DNA of 36,833 nt from contig JBOGDF010000006.1 of the NCBI GenBank assembly GCA_050701635.1, forward strand, positions 1 through 36,833. Direction: 5' to 3'. Position numbers and translations under genes: made by a program. Numbering within the stretch: the first letter of the stretch is position 1; the number at the start of each line of letters is the position of its first letter. Below are positions 21,748 through 28,765 of the stretch, piece after piece. Below the pieces are notes generated by a model that was given only the letters and a program-made list of their open reading frames with translations, was not told the origin of the DNA and did not search any database. The stretch is from WHSM01 sp050701635. Its GTDB lineage: Bacteria > Actinomycetota > Actinomycetes > Mycobacteriales > Micromonosporaceae.

Positions 21748-22953
21748 CTACTTCAGCTCCGCGCTCGACTTGCCGAGCAGGCGCCGCGCCACGATCAACT
21801 GCTGGATCTGCTGCGTACCCTCGAAAATGTCCAAAATCTTGGCATCTCGCGCCCACTTTTCGAGCAGGGTGCGCTCCGAATAGCCGAGGCTGCCGGCGAG
21901 CTCGACGCAGCGCAGCGTGATCTCGGTGCAGACCCGGCCGGCCTTCGCCTTCGCCATCGAGGCCTGCAGCGAGTTGGGCTGGTTGTTGTCGGCCATCCAC
22001 GCCGCCTGCAGGGTCAGCAGGTACGACGCCTCCCAGTCCGACTCCAGCGCGATGTACGTCGCCGCCGCGGCCTGCAGCAGGTGGATCGGCTTGTCGTAGT
22101 TGATGTCGACGCCGGCCTCGGTGAGGATCCGGTGCGTCTCCTCGAGCGCCGCCCGAGCCAGGCCGACCGCCATAGCGGCGACCAGCGGCCGGGTGTTGTC
22201 GAAGGTCTGCATCACCCCGGCGAAGCCCTTGTCGGCGTCGATCTCCGGAGTGCCCAGCAGGTTGCCGGCCGGCACCCGGCAGTCCTCGAACCGGATCGTC
22301 GCGGTGTCGGAGGCGCGGATGCCGAGCTTGTGCTCGCACCGTACGACCTCCATGCCCGGGGTGCCCTTCTCGACCACGAACGACTTGATCGCGGCGCGGC
22401 CCTTCGACTTGTCCAGGGTCGCCCACACCACCACGGCATCGGATCGCTCGCCGGAGGTCACGAAGATCTTTTCCCCATTGAGTACGTAGTGGTCGCCGTC
22501 CTTCCTGGCGGTGGTCTGGATGTTGGCCGAGTCGGAGCCGCACTCCGGCTCGGTGATCGCCATCGACGCCCAGACGCCCTTGAACCGCTCCAGCTGCTCG
22601 TCGTCGGCGACCGAGGCGATCGCCGAGTTGCCGAGCCCCTGCCGCGGCATCGAGAGCATCAGGCCGACGTCGCCCCAGCACATCTCCATCACCGACAGCA
22701 CGCTGGACATGTTGCTGCCGTTCTTGACGCCGTCTGTGGTCTCGGTGCGGCGCACCCCGGCCGCGCCCGCGCCCGATCCCTCACCCGAGGCGTCCATGCC
22801 GTCGACCATCGCGGCGAACATGTCCAGCTCTTTGGGGTAGGTGTGCTCGGCCAGGTCGTACTTGCGGGAGATCGGTCTGACGTACTGCGCGGCCGCCTGG
22901 TGGGCGGTGTTGATGAACGCCTTGAACTTCTTCGGCACCTCGAGGTTGATCAT
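21748..22953 (-). CDS. Acyl-CoA dehydrogenase (FadE23-like)
   Basis: The 401-residue flavoprotein has full acyl-CoA dehydrogenase architecture: N-terminal helical domain (1-130), middle beta domain with AITEPECGSDSANIQTTARKDG and GEKIFVTSG, and a C-terminal helical domain with AKILDIFEGTQQIQQL, whose Glu is the usual catalytic base position. It would oxidise an acyl-CoA thioester to the enoyl-CoA, passing electrons to ETF. Together with the upstream gene it matches the adjacent FadE23 (about 401 aa) and FadE24 pair of mycobacteria (Rv3140/Rv3139), which are thought to work together. The ATG at 22953 shares its A with the TGA stop of the upstream gene (TGATG), implying translational coupling. 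Natural substrate unknown. Confidence 0.92.
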   Translation of the reverse strand: MINLEVPKKFKAFINTAHQAAAQYVRPISRKYDLAEHTYPKELDMFAAMVDGMDASGEGSGAGAAGVRRTETTDGVKNGSNMSSVLSVMEMCWGDVGLMLSMPRQGLGNSAIASVADDEQLERFKGVWASMAITEPECGSDSANIQTTARKDGDHYVLNGEKIFVTSGERSDAVVVWATLDKSKGRAAIKSFVVEKGTPGMEVVRCEHKLGIRASDTATIRFEDCRVPAGNLLGTPEIDADKGFAGVMQTFDNTRPLVAAMAVGLARAALEETHRILTEAGVDINYDKPIHLLQAAAATYIALESDWEASYLLTLQAAWMADNNQPNSLQASMAKAKAGRVCTEITLRCVELAGSLGYSERTLLEKWARDAKILDIFEGTQQIQQLIVARRLLGKSSAELK

Positions 22954-24308
22954 CAGACCAGCAACCCGCCTTCCATCACGCCGATCGCCCGCAGGTCGCG
23001 GTACCACCGTTCCACCGGATGCTCTTTTACGAACCCGTGCCCGCCGAGCAGCTGTACGCCGTCGTTGCCGATCTGCATACCCCGCTCGGTGCACAGCCGG
23101 CGGGCGAGCGCGGTCTCGCGGGCGAAGTCCTTGCCCTGCGCGGCCCGGCTCGCGGCCCGGTAGGTGACCAGCCGCATCCCGTCGAGTTCGATGCCGATGT
23201 TGGCGACCATGAACGCCACCGACTGCCGGTGGCTGATCGGCTCACCGAACGCCTTCCGCTCGTTGACGTACGGGACCACGTAGTCGAGCACGGCCTGCCC
23301 GGTGCCGACGGCCAGCGCGCACCACGCCAGCCGCGACAGGTCGATGCACTCCGCGTACGCCTTCGGCGAGGCGGTGCTGGCCGAACCCGTACCGAGCAGC
23401 GCCGTCGCGGGCAATTTCACGTCCTCGAGCACGACCCGCCCCATGCTCGCCGCCCGCAGCCCCATCGCGGGCTCCGCTTCCACGACCAGCCCCTCGGTGG
23501 ACGACTCGACGACGAACAGCGCCGATCCATGGTCTTCCAGGTCGGCCGCGATCACGAACAGCTCGGCCTCGGCGGCCCGCGGCACCAGCGACTTGACGCC
23601 GTTGAGCGTGTAGCCGCCGCTGGTCTTCTTGGCGGTGGTCTTGAGGTGGAACGGGTCGAACAGCGGCTGCGGCTCCAGGATCGCCAGCGCGGCGCCCGGC
23701 ACCTCGTCCCCGACGAAGGCAGGTAGATAGGTGGCCTGCTGGTGCTCGTCGCCCCAGTAGGCGATCGCGGCGCTGACAGCGGTGGGCGCCAGGCAGGCGA
23801 CGGCGAGTCCCATGTCGCCCTTCGCCATCGCCTCGGCGACCAGCACGTTCGTCATCGCCGACCGCTCGTCCCCGGCGCCGCCCAGCGCCTCCGGTACGCC
23901 GATCAGGGTGAGCCCCAACTCGTTGCTCTGGGTCAGCAGCTCGATCGGCGCCTTGGCAGACTCGTTGGCGTCGTACGCCGCCGGCCGCAGCTGCTCGTCG
24001 GCGAACTCTTTGACCACCTCGATGACCATTTTCTGGTCCTCGGTGGGGGTCAGGTCGAACAGCCCGCTCGACTTGCTGGCGGGCAGCCGCGCCGGCTGTG
24101 CCAGCTGCTGCACTTCCTTGAACGTACGGGTGGCGGCGCCGAGCGTCTTGAACCCGGTCTTGGTGGCCTCGAAGACCACCCGCTCGGTGGGCTTGCGGAG
24201 CCCGAAGTGGTCGAGCCCCTTGAACCGGGCAAGCCGGTTGAGGATCGCCAGGCCGAAGCCCATCGCGTCACGTGCACGGCCCGCGGCGGGGCCCCGGCTG
24301 CTTGACAT
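22953..24308 (-). CDS. Acyl-CoA dehydrogenase-like protein (FadE24-like)
   Basis: The 451-residue protein has an extra N-terminal region (about 1-85) before a dehydrogenase domain with LTPTEDQKMVIEVVKEFADEQLRP, GLTLIGVPEALGGAG, and GGYTLNGVKSLV. Its C-terminus ends GMQIGNDGVQLLGGHGFVKEHPVERWYRDLRAIGVMEGGLLV, a FAD-binding pattern in which the usual catalytic Glu segment reads MEGG. It pairs with the FadE23-like gene and probably forms a hetero-oligomer, as alpha2beta2 dehydrogenases do in actinobacteria. ATG 24308 is preceded by GAGCGAG at eight bases; ATG 24314 and GTG 24317 are alternatives. Upstream are a tandem 16-bp repeat and a CTTACT/AGTAAG inverted repeat that may control the operon. 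Confidence 0.9.
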   Translation of the reverse strand: MSSSRGPAAGRARDAMGFGLAILNRLARFKGLDHFGLRKPTERVVFEATKTGFKTLGAATRTFKEVQQLAQPARLPASKSSGLFDLTPTEDQKMVIEVVKEFADEQLRPAAYDANESAKAPIELLTQSNELGLTLIGVPEALGGAGDERSAMTNVLVAEAMAKGDMGLAVACLAPTAVSAAIAYWGDEHQQATYLPAFVGDEVPGAALAILEPQPLFDPFHLKTTAKKTSGGYTLNGVKSLVPRAAEAELFVIAADLEDHGSALFVVESSTEGLVVEAEPAMGLRAASMGRVVLEDVKLPATALLGTGSASTASPKAYAECIDLSRLAWCALAVGTGQAVLDYVVPYVNERKAFGEPISHRQSVAFMVANIGIELDGMRLVTYRAASRAAQGKDFARETALARRLCTERGMQIGNDGVQLLGGHGFVKEHPVERWYRDLRAIGVMEGGLLV

Positions 24309-24323
24309 ACGCATCACTCGCTC

Positions 24324-24355
24324 GGTCGGCTACTGAACGGGTCGGCTATTGAACG
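24324..24355. repeat. Tandem 16-bp direct repeat in the FadE24-like leader
   Basis: GGTCGGCTACTGAACG followed directly by GGTCGGCTATTGAACG (15 of 16 identical), 16-47 bases upstream of the ATG and downstream of the presumed promoter. Confidence 0.85.
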
Positions 24356-24367
24356 GTGAGTCCTATA

Positions 24368-24399
24368 CTTACTCGCCGGTTACCTTACCCGGAAGTAAG
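24368..24399. promoter_or_regulatory. Operator-like inverted repeat of the dehydrogenase operon
   Basis: CTTACT and AGTAAG arms enclose 20 bases rich in TTACC/CCGG, in the AT-richest part of the upstream region. A minus-strand TATAGG (24367-24362) directly adjoins it and could be the -10. The layout suits a TetR-type fatty-acid regulator; that is inference. Confidence 0.4.
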
Positions 24400-24490
24400 A
24401 AGTTAGCTACTTCACCGTACGCCGCGACGGTCTGACGGGCGCGGGCCTGTTGCGACTCTTGTCGTGACTGGCGCAGATTGCCCCACCGAG

Positions 24491-24499
24491 TTATCCACA
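24491..24499 (+). promoter_or_regulatory. Single DnaA-box-like TTATCCACA
   Basis: Exact match to the classical DnaA box, isolated in the intergenic region. One box does not make an origin; it may be coincidental or a DnaA titration/regulatory site. Confidence 0.3.
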
Positions 24500-24524
24500 G
24501 CCTGCAAATCGTGGGTCGCGGTGG

Positions 24525-24571
24525 GTGACGCCCCTCCGGTACGGTTTTGTGCCGTAAGGGGAGTCCGTCAC
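24525..24571 (+). promoter_or_regulatory. Structured leader upstream of a small orphan gene
   Basis: A 47-base imperfect hairpin: GTGACG/CGTCAC, CCCCT/AGGGG and ACGG/CCGT arms nest around TTTTGTG. It ends 15 bases before the ATG, with the GGGGAG ribosome-binding region just after it. It could be a cis-regulatory RNA or a DNA operator. Confidence 0.4.
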
Positions 24572-24586
24572 TGGGGAGCGGGGATC

Positions 24587-24925
24587 ATGGTTGATGTCGC
24601 TGACAGCGAAGGCAAGGTAACTCGGGTCAATTCGGAAGGCCTGGATACCTGGCTGACGCGGGTGGGTCGCGTCGGAGCCGGGTTGGCCAAGACAATGCAC
24701 AAGCAGCCAGAAGGCGCGTCGACCGTGGTCGGCAAAGACGCCCGGCTGCGCGGCGGTCGCGTGCTTGGCCTGCGTAACGACGCCGCGCTGGCCAAGGCAT
24801 CCGAGGTGAGTGCGGAGATCGCCCGCCTGGTGATCCGTCTGCGCAACAGCGGTCGTCATGTGGTGGCCGCGCACACGTCCGCTGATGCGACCGCGGCGGA
24901 CGGCATCGGCCGCGCCACGGACTGA
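24587..24925 (+). CDS. Small helical protein of unknown function
   Basis: The 112-residue soluble protein is not recognised. It starts MVDVADSEGKVTRVNSEGLDTWLTRVGRVGAG, has a basic middle (KDARLRGGRVLGLRN) and an amphipathic helix DAALAKASEVSAEIARLVIRLRNSGRHVVAAH, then a short disordered tail. No Cys, no signal peptide, no membrane segment. ATG 24587 has GGGGAGCGGGG upstream. It is preceded by a 47-base hairpin-forming leader and convergent with the DUF2238 gene across a hairpin terminator. Base composition is slightly less GC-biased than its neighbours at the 5' end. Confidence 0.65.
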   Translation: MVDVADSEGKVTRVNSEGLDTWLTRVGRVGAGLAKTMHKQPEGASTVVGKDARLRGGRVLGLRNDAALAKASEVSAEIARLVIRLRNSGRHVVAAHTSADATAADGIGRATD

Positions 24926-24945
24926 GGGCCAAGGGATGGCTGAGA

Positions 24946-24964
24946 CCGCCGCCGGCAGCGGCGG
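24946..24964. terminator. Bidirectional terminator between convergent genes
   Basis: Perfect 7-bp arms CCGCCGC/GCGGCGG with a 5-base loop, extended by GAG/CTC outside a one-base bulge. It sits in the 47-base gap between the orphan gene and the convergent DUF2238 gene. Confidence 0.7.
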
Positions 24965-24972
24965 CTCATCTG

Positions 24973-25656
24973 TCAGGCCTGCACGCCTTCCGGGCGGGTG
25001 ACGGGGCGGTCGACGGCGGAGAGTTGGCGGTCGTGCCAGCGGGACAGCAGGAGCTGCGCCAGTACGGCGCCGAGCAGGGCGCAGAACATGTCCCACTGGG
25101 TGTCCCAGACGTCGCCCTGGGTGGCGAGGAACGCGTCGGCGGCGCCGCCCATGATGAGGGCGGTCCACCATTCGATCATTTCGAAGAATGCGCTGAAGGC
25201 GAGACAGACGCTGGTGACCAGCGCGAACAGCCAGCCGCCCGGCTTGAGCACTCCCCGGCGGATCAGGATCTCCCGAGCGAGAATCGCAGGCACGAAGCCC
25301 TGTACGAAATGGCCGGGCCGGTCGTAGTTGTTGCGCTCCAGATCGAGCCAGTCGCGTACCCAGTCGCCGAGCGGGGTTTCGGCGTACGTGTAGTGACCGC
25401 CGTACGCGAGGACCAGTGCGTGGATCGCGAGCAGCCAGCACAGCAGACGCGTGAACGGAAACCGGCGCCACAGCAGCAGCACCAGGGGGAGCCCAACAAG
25501 GATCCAGATGATCTCCATGAACCACGTACCGCGGTCTACCGGGCCGACGCCGGACCAGACGAGACCGGCAAGTACGACGCCGATGATCACCCAGCCTTCG
25601 ATCCGGCCAGGCGTGATCGGTACGCGTACCCAGTCCTTGTGCAGGAAGCCGTTCAC
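24973..25656 (-). CDS. DUF2238 (YjdF-like) membrane protein
   Basis: The 227-residue protein has about six transmembrane helices and the DUF2238 signatures: HALVLAYGGHYTYAETPLGDW, LERNNYDRPGHFVQGFVPAILAREIL, SAFFEMIEWWTAL and FLATQGDVWDTQWDMFCALLGA. The conserved His, Glu and Asp residues within membrane segments suggest metal or polar-substrate handling, but the family is uncharacterised. The GTG start lies 10 bases after the stop of the upstream gene; TAGGGT (whose TAG is that stop codon) sits seven bases before it, so it may have its own leaderless start or be read in the operon. Confidence 0.88.
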   Translation of the reverse strand: MNGFLHKDWVRVPITPGRIEGWVIIGVVLAGLVWSGVGPVDRGTWFMEIIWILVGLPLVLLLWRRFPFTRLLCWLLAIHALVLAYGGHYTYAETPLGDWVRDWLDLERNNYDRPGHFVQGFVPAILAREILIRRGVLKPGGWLFALVTSVCLAFSAFFEMIEWWTALIMGGAADAFLATQGDVWDTQWDMFCALLGAVLAQLLLSRWHDRQLSAVDRPVTRPEGVQA

Positions 25657-25663
25657 GGCGTTG

Positions 25664-25669
25664 ACCCTA
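25664..25669 (-). promoter_or_regulatory. TAGGGT -10 candidate built on the upstream stop codon
   Basis: Minus-strand TAGGGT, seven bases before the DUF2238 GTG. Its first three bases are the TAG stop of the upstream gene. AGGG within it could alternatively be a weak ribosome-binding site. Confidence 0.35.
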
Positions 25670-26086
25670 ACGACTTGGTGCGGGAAAGCTGGCAGCGCTC
25701 GACGGGAAGCGGATCAAGGCGAGCAGGGCGATCGGTACGGCGAGCAGCCCGATGCCGGCGGCGCGGCTGGTACGGGCGTGGTCGCAGTGGCTGTCCAGCT
25801 GTGTCGGCACCACGTACGGATCGGAGGGGGCGTACGCGCCGGAAGTCGGGTCCTCGCCGGGCGCCTCCGGCTCCGGCACCGAACCCTTGATGACCTCGTA
25901 CCTGCTGGGTACGCCCTCGATGTGCACACTCTGCGGGACGTCCGACAGCGAGTCACACCGCACCACCAGCGTCCGGTCGTCCTCGCCGGTGCCGTGCACC
26001 TGCAGGGACAGCTCAGGGCCGCTGAAGAACAGGACCAGTGCCCACAAGAACAAGAATCCGGCGGCGATCCGGCTCAGCAGCGACAT
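25667..26086 (-). CDS. Bitopic membrane protein with an extracytoplasmic loop
   Basis: The 139-residue protein has an N-terminal helix (about residues 5-27), an exposed region of about 80 residues with two cysteines (VVRCDSLSD and LDSHCDHAR) that could form a disulfide, and a second helix (about 110-130). The family is not recognised. ATG 26086 is chosen because it begins the hydrophobic start and TACCCT lies six bases upstream, a leaderless arrangement with no Shine-Dalgarno. The frame is open to 26194 but the added residues look non-coding. Likely cotranscribed with the DUF2238 gene 10 bases downstream. Confidence 0.7.
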   Translation of the reverse strand: MSLLSRIAAGFLFLWALVLFFSGPELSLQVHGTGEDDRTLVVRCDSLSDVPQSVHIEGVPSRYEVIKGSVPEPEAPGEDPTSGAYAPSDPYVVPTQLDSHCDHARTSRAAGIGLLAVPIALLALIRFPSSAASFPAPSR

Positions 26087-26092
26087 GCGGGC

Positions 26093-26098
26093 AGGGTA
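26093..26098 (-). promoter_or_regulatory. Leaderless -10 (TACCCT) of the bitopic membrane protein gene
   Basis: Perfect TAnnnT six bases before the ATG, no ribosome-binding site; transcription would begin at or next to the start codon. Confidence 0.5.
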
Positions 26099-26180
26099 GC
26101 GACGCTGATCAACTGCCGAGGGGACCCGCCCGAGCCGCGACGCGGGGGCGTACGCGTACCCGATACCGTGCACGTAGACA

Positions 26181-26209
26181 TTGCGTGACGTCATGGGTGC
26201 CGGTAGGCG
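26181..26209 (+). promoter_or_regulatory. Candidate promoter of the CDP-polyol/glycan operon
   Basis: TTGCGT and TAGGCG separated by exactly 17 bases; the spacer carries the palindrome TGACGTCA (26186-26193). It would start transcription near 26216, ahead of the nucleotidyltransferase. Confidence 0.35.
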
Positions 26210-26265
26210 ACCAGAAGATAATGCGCCGGAAGACGTACGCGGCGGCGGAAAGGACGTACCAGCAG

Positions 26266-26997
26266 ATGATCGGTTTGGTGCTCGCGGCGGGAGCCGGGCG
26301 GCGGCTGCGGCCCTACACCGACGCGCTGCCCAAGGCGCTGGTGCCGGTGGACGGCGAGACCACGATCCTGGACATCGCGCTGCGCAACCTCGCCGCCGTC
26401 GGGCTCACCGATGTGGTGATCGTCGTCGGGTACGCCGCCCAGGCGGTCGAAGACCGCAAGGCCGCGCTGGAGGACGCCCACGGTGTCAGCCTGACGCTCG
26501 TACCCAACGACAAGGCCGAGGAGTGGAACAACGCCTACTCCCTCTGGCTCGCCCGGGAGCATCTCAAGCGGGGGGCTTTGCTCGTCAACGGGGACACCGT
26601 GCACCCCGTCAGCGTGGAGAAGACGCTGCTGGCCAGCCGCGGGCCGGGCGTCCTGCTCGCCGTCGACAACGTGAAACGGCTCGCCGACGAGGAGATGAAG
26701 GTGACGCTCCGCGACGACGGCCAGCTCGAGAAGATCACCAAGCTGATGGACCCGGCGGCGGCGTACGGCGAGTACATCGGCGCCACGCTGATCGAGCCGC
26801 AGGCGGCACAGCCTCTCGCCGAGGCGCTGGAAGCCACCTGGAAGAACGACCCGAACCTCTACTACGAAGACGGCTACCAGGTGTACGCGGACCGCGGCGG
26901 CGAGCTCCGTACCGCCCCGATCGGCGCCGTGGACTGGGTGGAGGTCGACAACCACGCCGACCTGCGGAAAGCCCGGGAGATCGCGTGCCGCTACTAG
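26266..26997 (+). CDS. LicC-like nucleotidyltransferase (polyol-phosphate cytidylyltransferase candidate)
   Basis: The 243-residue cytosolic enzyme starts MIGLVLAAGAGRRLRPYTDALPKALVPV, the NTP-binding signature of sugar/polyol-phosphate nucleotidyltransferases. Further motifs are EEWNNAYSLWLA, like the NNxYSL segment of LicC-type phosphocholine and inositol-phosphate cytidylyltransferases, GALLVNGDTVHP (metal-binding Asp) and WVEVDNHADLRKA. It likely activates a small alcohol phosphate with CTP to feed the CDP-alcohol transferase two genes downstream. ATG 26266 fits the family start; AAAGGA lies about 11 bases upstream, and an upstream ATG (26221) would add 15 residues. It overlaps the next gene by 13 bases. 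Confidence 0.88.
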   Translation: MIGLVLAAGAGRRLRPYTDALPKALVPVDGETTILDIALRNLAAVGLTDVVIVVGYAAQAVEDRKAALEDAHGVSLTLVPNDKAEEWNNAYSLWLAREHLKRGALLVNGDTVHPVSVEKTLLASRGPGVLLAVDNVKRLADEEMKVTLRDDGQLEKITKLMDPAAAYGEYIGATLIEPQAAQPLAEALEATWKNDPNLYYEDGYQVYADRGGELRTAPIGAVDWVEVDNHADLRKAREIACRY

Positions 26998-28040
26998 CCA
27001 GGATGGTCAGTACGCCGCTCGCCATCGAGGTACGCCGCGGCGCGATCGCCGACCTGGGCGGCATCCTCGCCGACCTGCGGATCTCCGCCGGCGGCGACGT
27101 CGCCGTGGTGGTCGGGCCCGGCCAGGGGGAGCTGATCGCCGAGCTGGTCAAGCCGAGCATGGGTAACGCCGGGGTCTTCAAGGTCACCGGCGGCACCCTC
27201 GACGCGGCGCTCGCGCTCGGCGGTGAGCTGTCGGCGCAGCAGTACGACGCGGTGGTCGGCATCGGTGGCGGCAAGACCCTCGACACCGCCAAGTACGCCG
27301 CCTCCCGGTACGCGTTGCCGCTGGTCAGCGTCCCGACCAGCCTCGCGCACGACGGGATCGCCTCGCCGGTCGCCACCCTCGACCACGACGGGAGGCGGCA
27401 CTCGTACGGCGTGCACATGCCGCTGGCGGTGGTGGTGGACCTGCAGTTCGTCGCGGACAGCCCGCCCCGGCAACTCCGCTCCGGGATCGGGGATGCGATC
27501 AGCAACCTCAACGCCGTCGCTGACTGGGAGCTGGCGCACGACGTACGCGACGAGCCGGTCGACGGGCTCGCGGTCGCGCTGGCCCGCAGCGGCGCCGAGG
27601 CGCTGCTCAACCACCCCGGCACGATCGCCGACGACGGCTTCCTCACCACCCTCGCGGAGGCGCTGATCCTGGGCGGCATCGCGATGGCGGTCTGCGGCTC
27701 CAGCCGGCCCTGCAGCGGCGGCTGCCACGAGATCTCGCACGCGCTCGACCAGCTCGCCCCGGATCTCGCCACTCACGGTGAGCAGGTCGGTGCCGGGGCT
27801 CTGCTGTGTACGTACCTGCGCGGCGACACCGCACGCTTCGCCCAGATGTCGGCGTGCCTGGGGCGGCACGGGCTGCCGCGTACCCCCGCTGAACTGGGGA
27901 TCACCGAGGAGCAGCTGGTGGCCGCCGTGATGGAGGCACCCGGCACCCGCCCCGACCGCTACACCATCATCGAGCACCTCGCACTCACCGCCGACCAGGC
28001 GCGGGACCGGATCAAGGAGTACGTCGATGCCGTCAGCTGA
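26985..28040 (+). CDS. Glycerol-1-phosphate dehydrogenase-like iron/zinc alcohol dehydrogenase
   Basis: The 351-residue enzyme belongs to the iron-containing alcohol dehydrogenase superfamily, EgsA/AraM branch, which reduces dihydroxyacetone phosphate to sn-glycerol-1-phosphate with NAD(P)H. Motifs: IGGGKTLDTAKYAA (nucleotide binding) near 95, PTSLAHDGIASPVA near 118, and metal ligands in SGIGDAISNLNA (Asp), GGCHEISHALDQL (His) and THGEQVGAGAL (His). GTG 26985 is chosen because GGGAG lies five to six bases upstream, inside the end of the preceding gene; ATG 27003 is the alternative. It overlaps the following gene by 14 bases. Context suggests it supplies the polyol phosphate that its neighbours activate and transfer. 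Confidence 0.85.
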   Translation: MPLLARMVSTPLAIEVRRGAIADLGGILADLRISAGGDVAVVVGPGQGELIAELVKPSMGNAGVFKVTGGTLDAALALGGELSAQQYDAVVGIGGGKTLDTAKYAASRYALPLVSVPTSLAHDGIASPVATLDHDGRRHSYGVHMPLAVVVDLQFVADSPPRQLRSGIGDAISNLNAVADWELAHDVRDEPVDGLAVALARSGAEALLNHPGTIADDGFLTTLAEALILGGIAMAVCGSSRPCSGGCHEISHALDQLAPDLATHGEQVGAGALLCTYLRGDTARFAQMSACLGRHGLPRTPAELGITEEQLVAAVMEAPGTRPDRYTIIEHLALTADQARDRIKEYVDAVS

Positions 28041-28755
28041 GGCGCCGGTGCAGCCCGAGCCGGCGTACGCGGAGTACTACAAGGCGAACCGCGGCGGCGG
28101 GCTCTACAGCGAGGCCGTCTCGCAGCGGATCGGCGCCGTGATCTCGGTGGCCGCCCACCGGTTCCGGATCCGGCCCACCGCGTTGACGCTGCTCAACCTC
28201 GTGACCGGGGTCGCCGCGTCGGCGACGGTCGTGATCCTGGCGCCGAGCGCGGCGGCCGGCGAGCTGCCGATGTGGGCGCTCGGGCTGGGTGCCCTGATCG
28301 CCTGGCAGGTGGCGTACGCCGTGGACTGCGCCGACGGGCAGCTGGCCCGGGTCACCGGGCAGACCAGCGCGGCCGGCGCGCGGGTGGACATCCTGGTCGA
28401 CATCGCGGTCCAGATCGCGCTGGTGACGGCGTTGGCGGCGGTCGGGGTGGCGTACCGGCCGGAGACCCCGGCGTGGCTGGTGACGATCTTCGCCAGCACC
28501 TGGATGGTCAACCTGGTCACCTCGGTGATGCAGACCGGCGACCACGCGTCCAGCATGATCACCCGCAGCACGCTCCCGGTACGCCTGATCAAGCTGATCC
28601 GCGACTACGGCGCCGTGGTGCTCGGCTGCGGGCTGGTGCTGATGTTCGCGCCGCAGCTGACGTACTGGCTGATGGTGGCGGTGTCGCTGGTCAACGGGCT
28701 GTTCCTGCTCGCCAGCATCGCCCACTCCGCGCGCAACGCACTGCGCGGCGCCTGA
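28027..28755 (+). CDS. CDP-alcohol phosphatidyltransferase
   Basis: The 242-residue membrane enzyme has about six helices and the complete signature D-x2-D-G-x2-A-R-x8-G-x3-D-x3-D (DCADGQLARVTGQTSAAG then ARVDILVD), near residue 100. It transfers a phospho-alcohol from a CDP-activated donor to an alcohol acceptor, releasing CMP. With the nucleotidyltransferase and glycerol-1-phosphate-dehydrogenase-like genes immediately upstream it likely completes a three-step pathway to a phospholipid or lipid-linked polyol phosphate. ATG 28027 overlaps the previous stop by 14 bases and has AAGGAG eight bases upstream. The N-terminus (EYYKANRGGGLYSEAVSQRIG) resembles bacterial members acting on non-canonical head groups. 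Confidence 0.92.
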   Translation: MPSAEAPVQPEPAYAEYYKANRGGGLYSEAVSQRIGAVISVAAHRFRIRPTALTLLNLVTGVAASATVVILAPSAAAGELPMWALGLGALIAWQVAYAVDCADGQLARVTGQTSAAGARVDILVDIAVQIALVTALAAVGVAYRPETPAWLVTIFASTWMVNLVTSVMQTGDHASSMITRSTLPVRLIKLIRDYGAVVLGCGLVLMFAPQLTYWLMVAVSLVNGLFLLASIAHSARNALRGA

Positions 28756-28765
28756 GCCGGCTCCG

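Noticed and set aside
24491..24499. Replication origin suggested by TTATCCACA
   Set aside because: Only one box, no AT-rich unwinding region and no dnaA/dnaN/gyrB neighbours.
26038..26265. Upstream extension of the nucleotidyltransferase
   Set aside because: The NTP-binding motif starts at the ATG 26266; upstream residues look like a translated promoter region, though a start at 26221 cannot be fully excluded.
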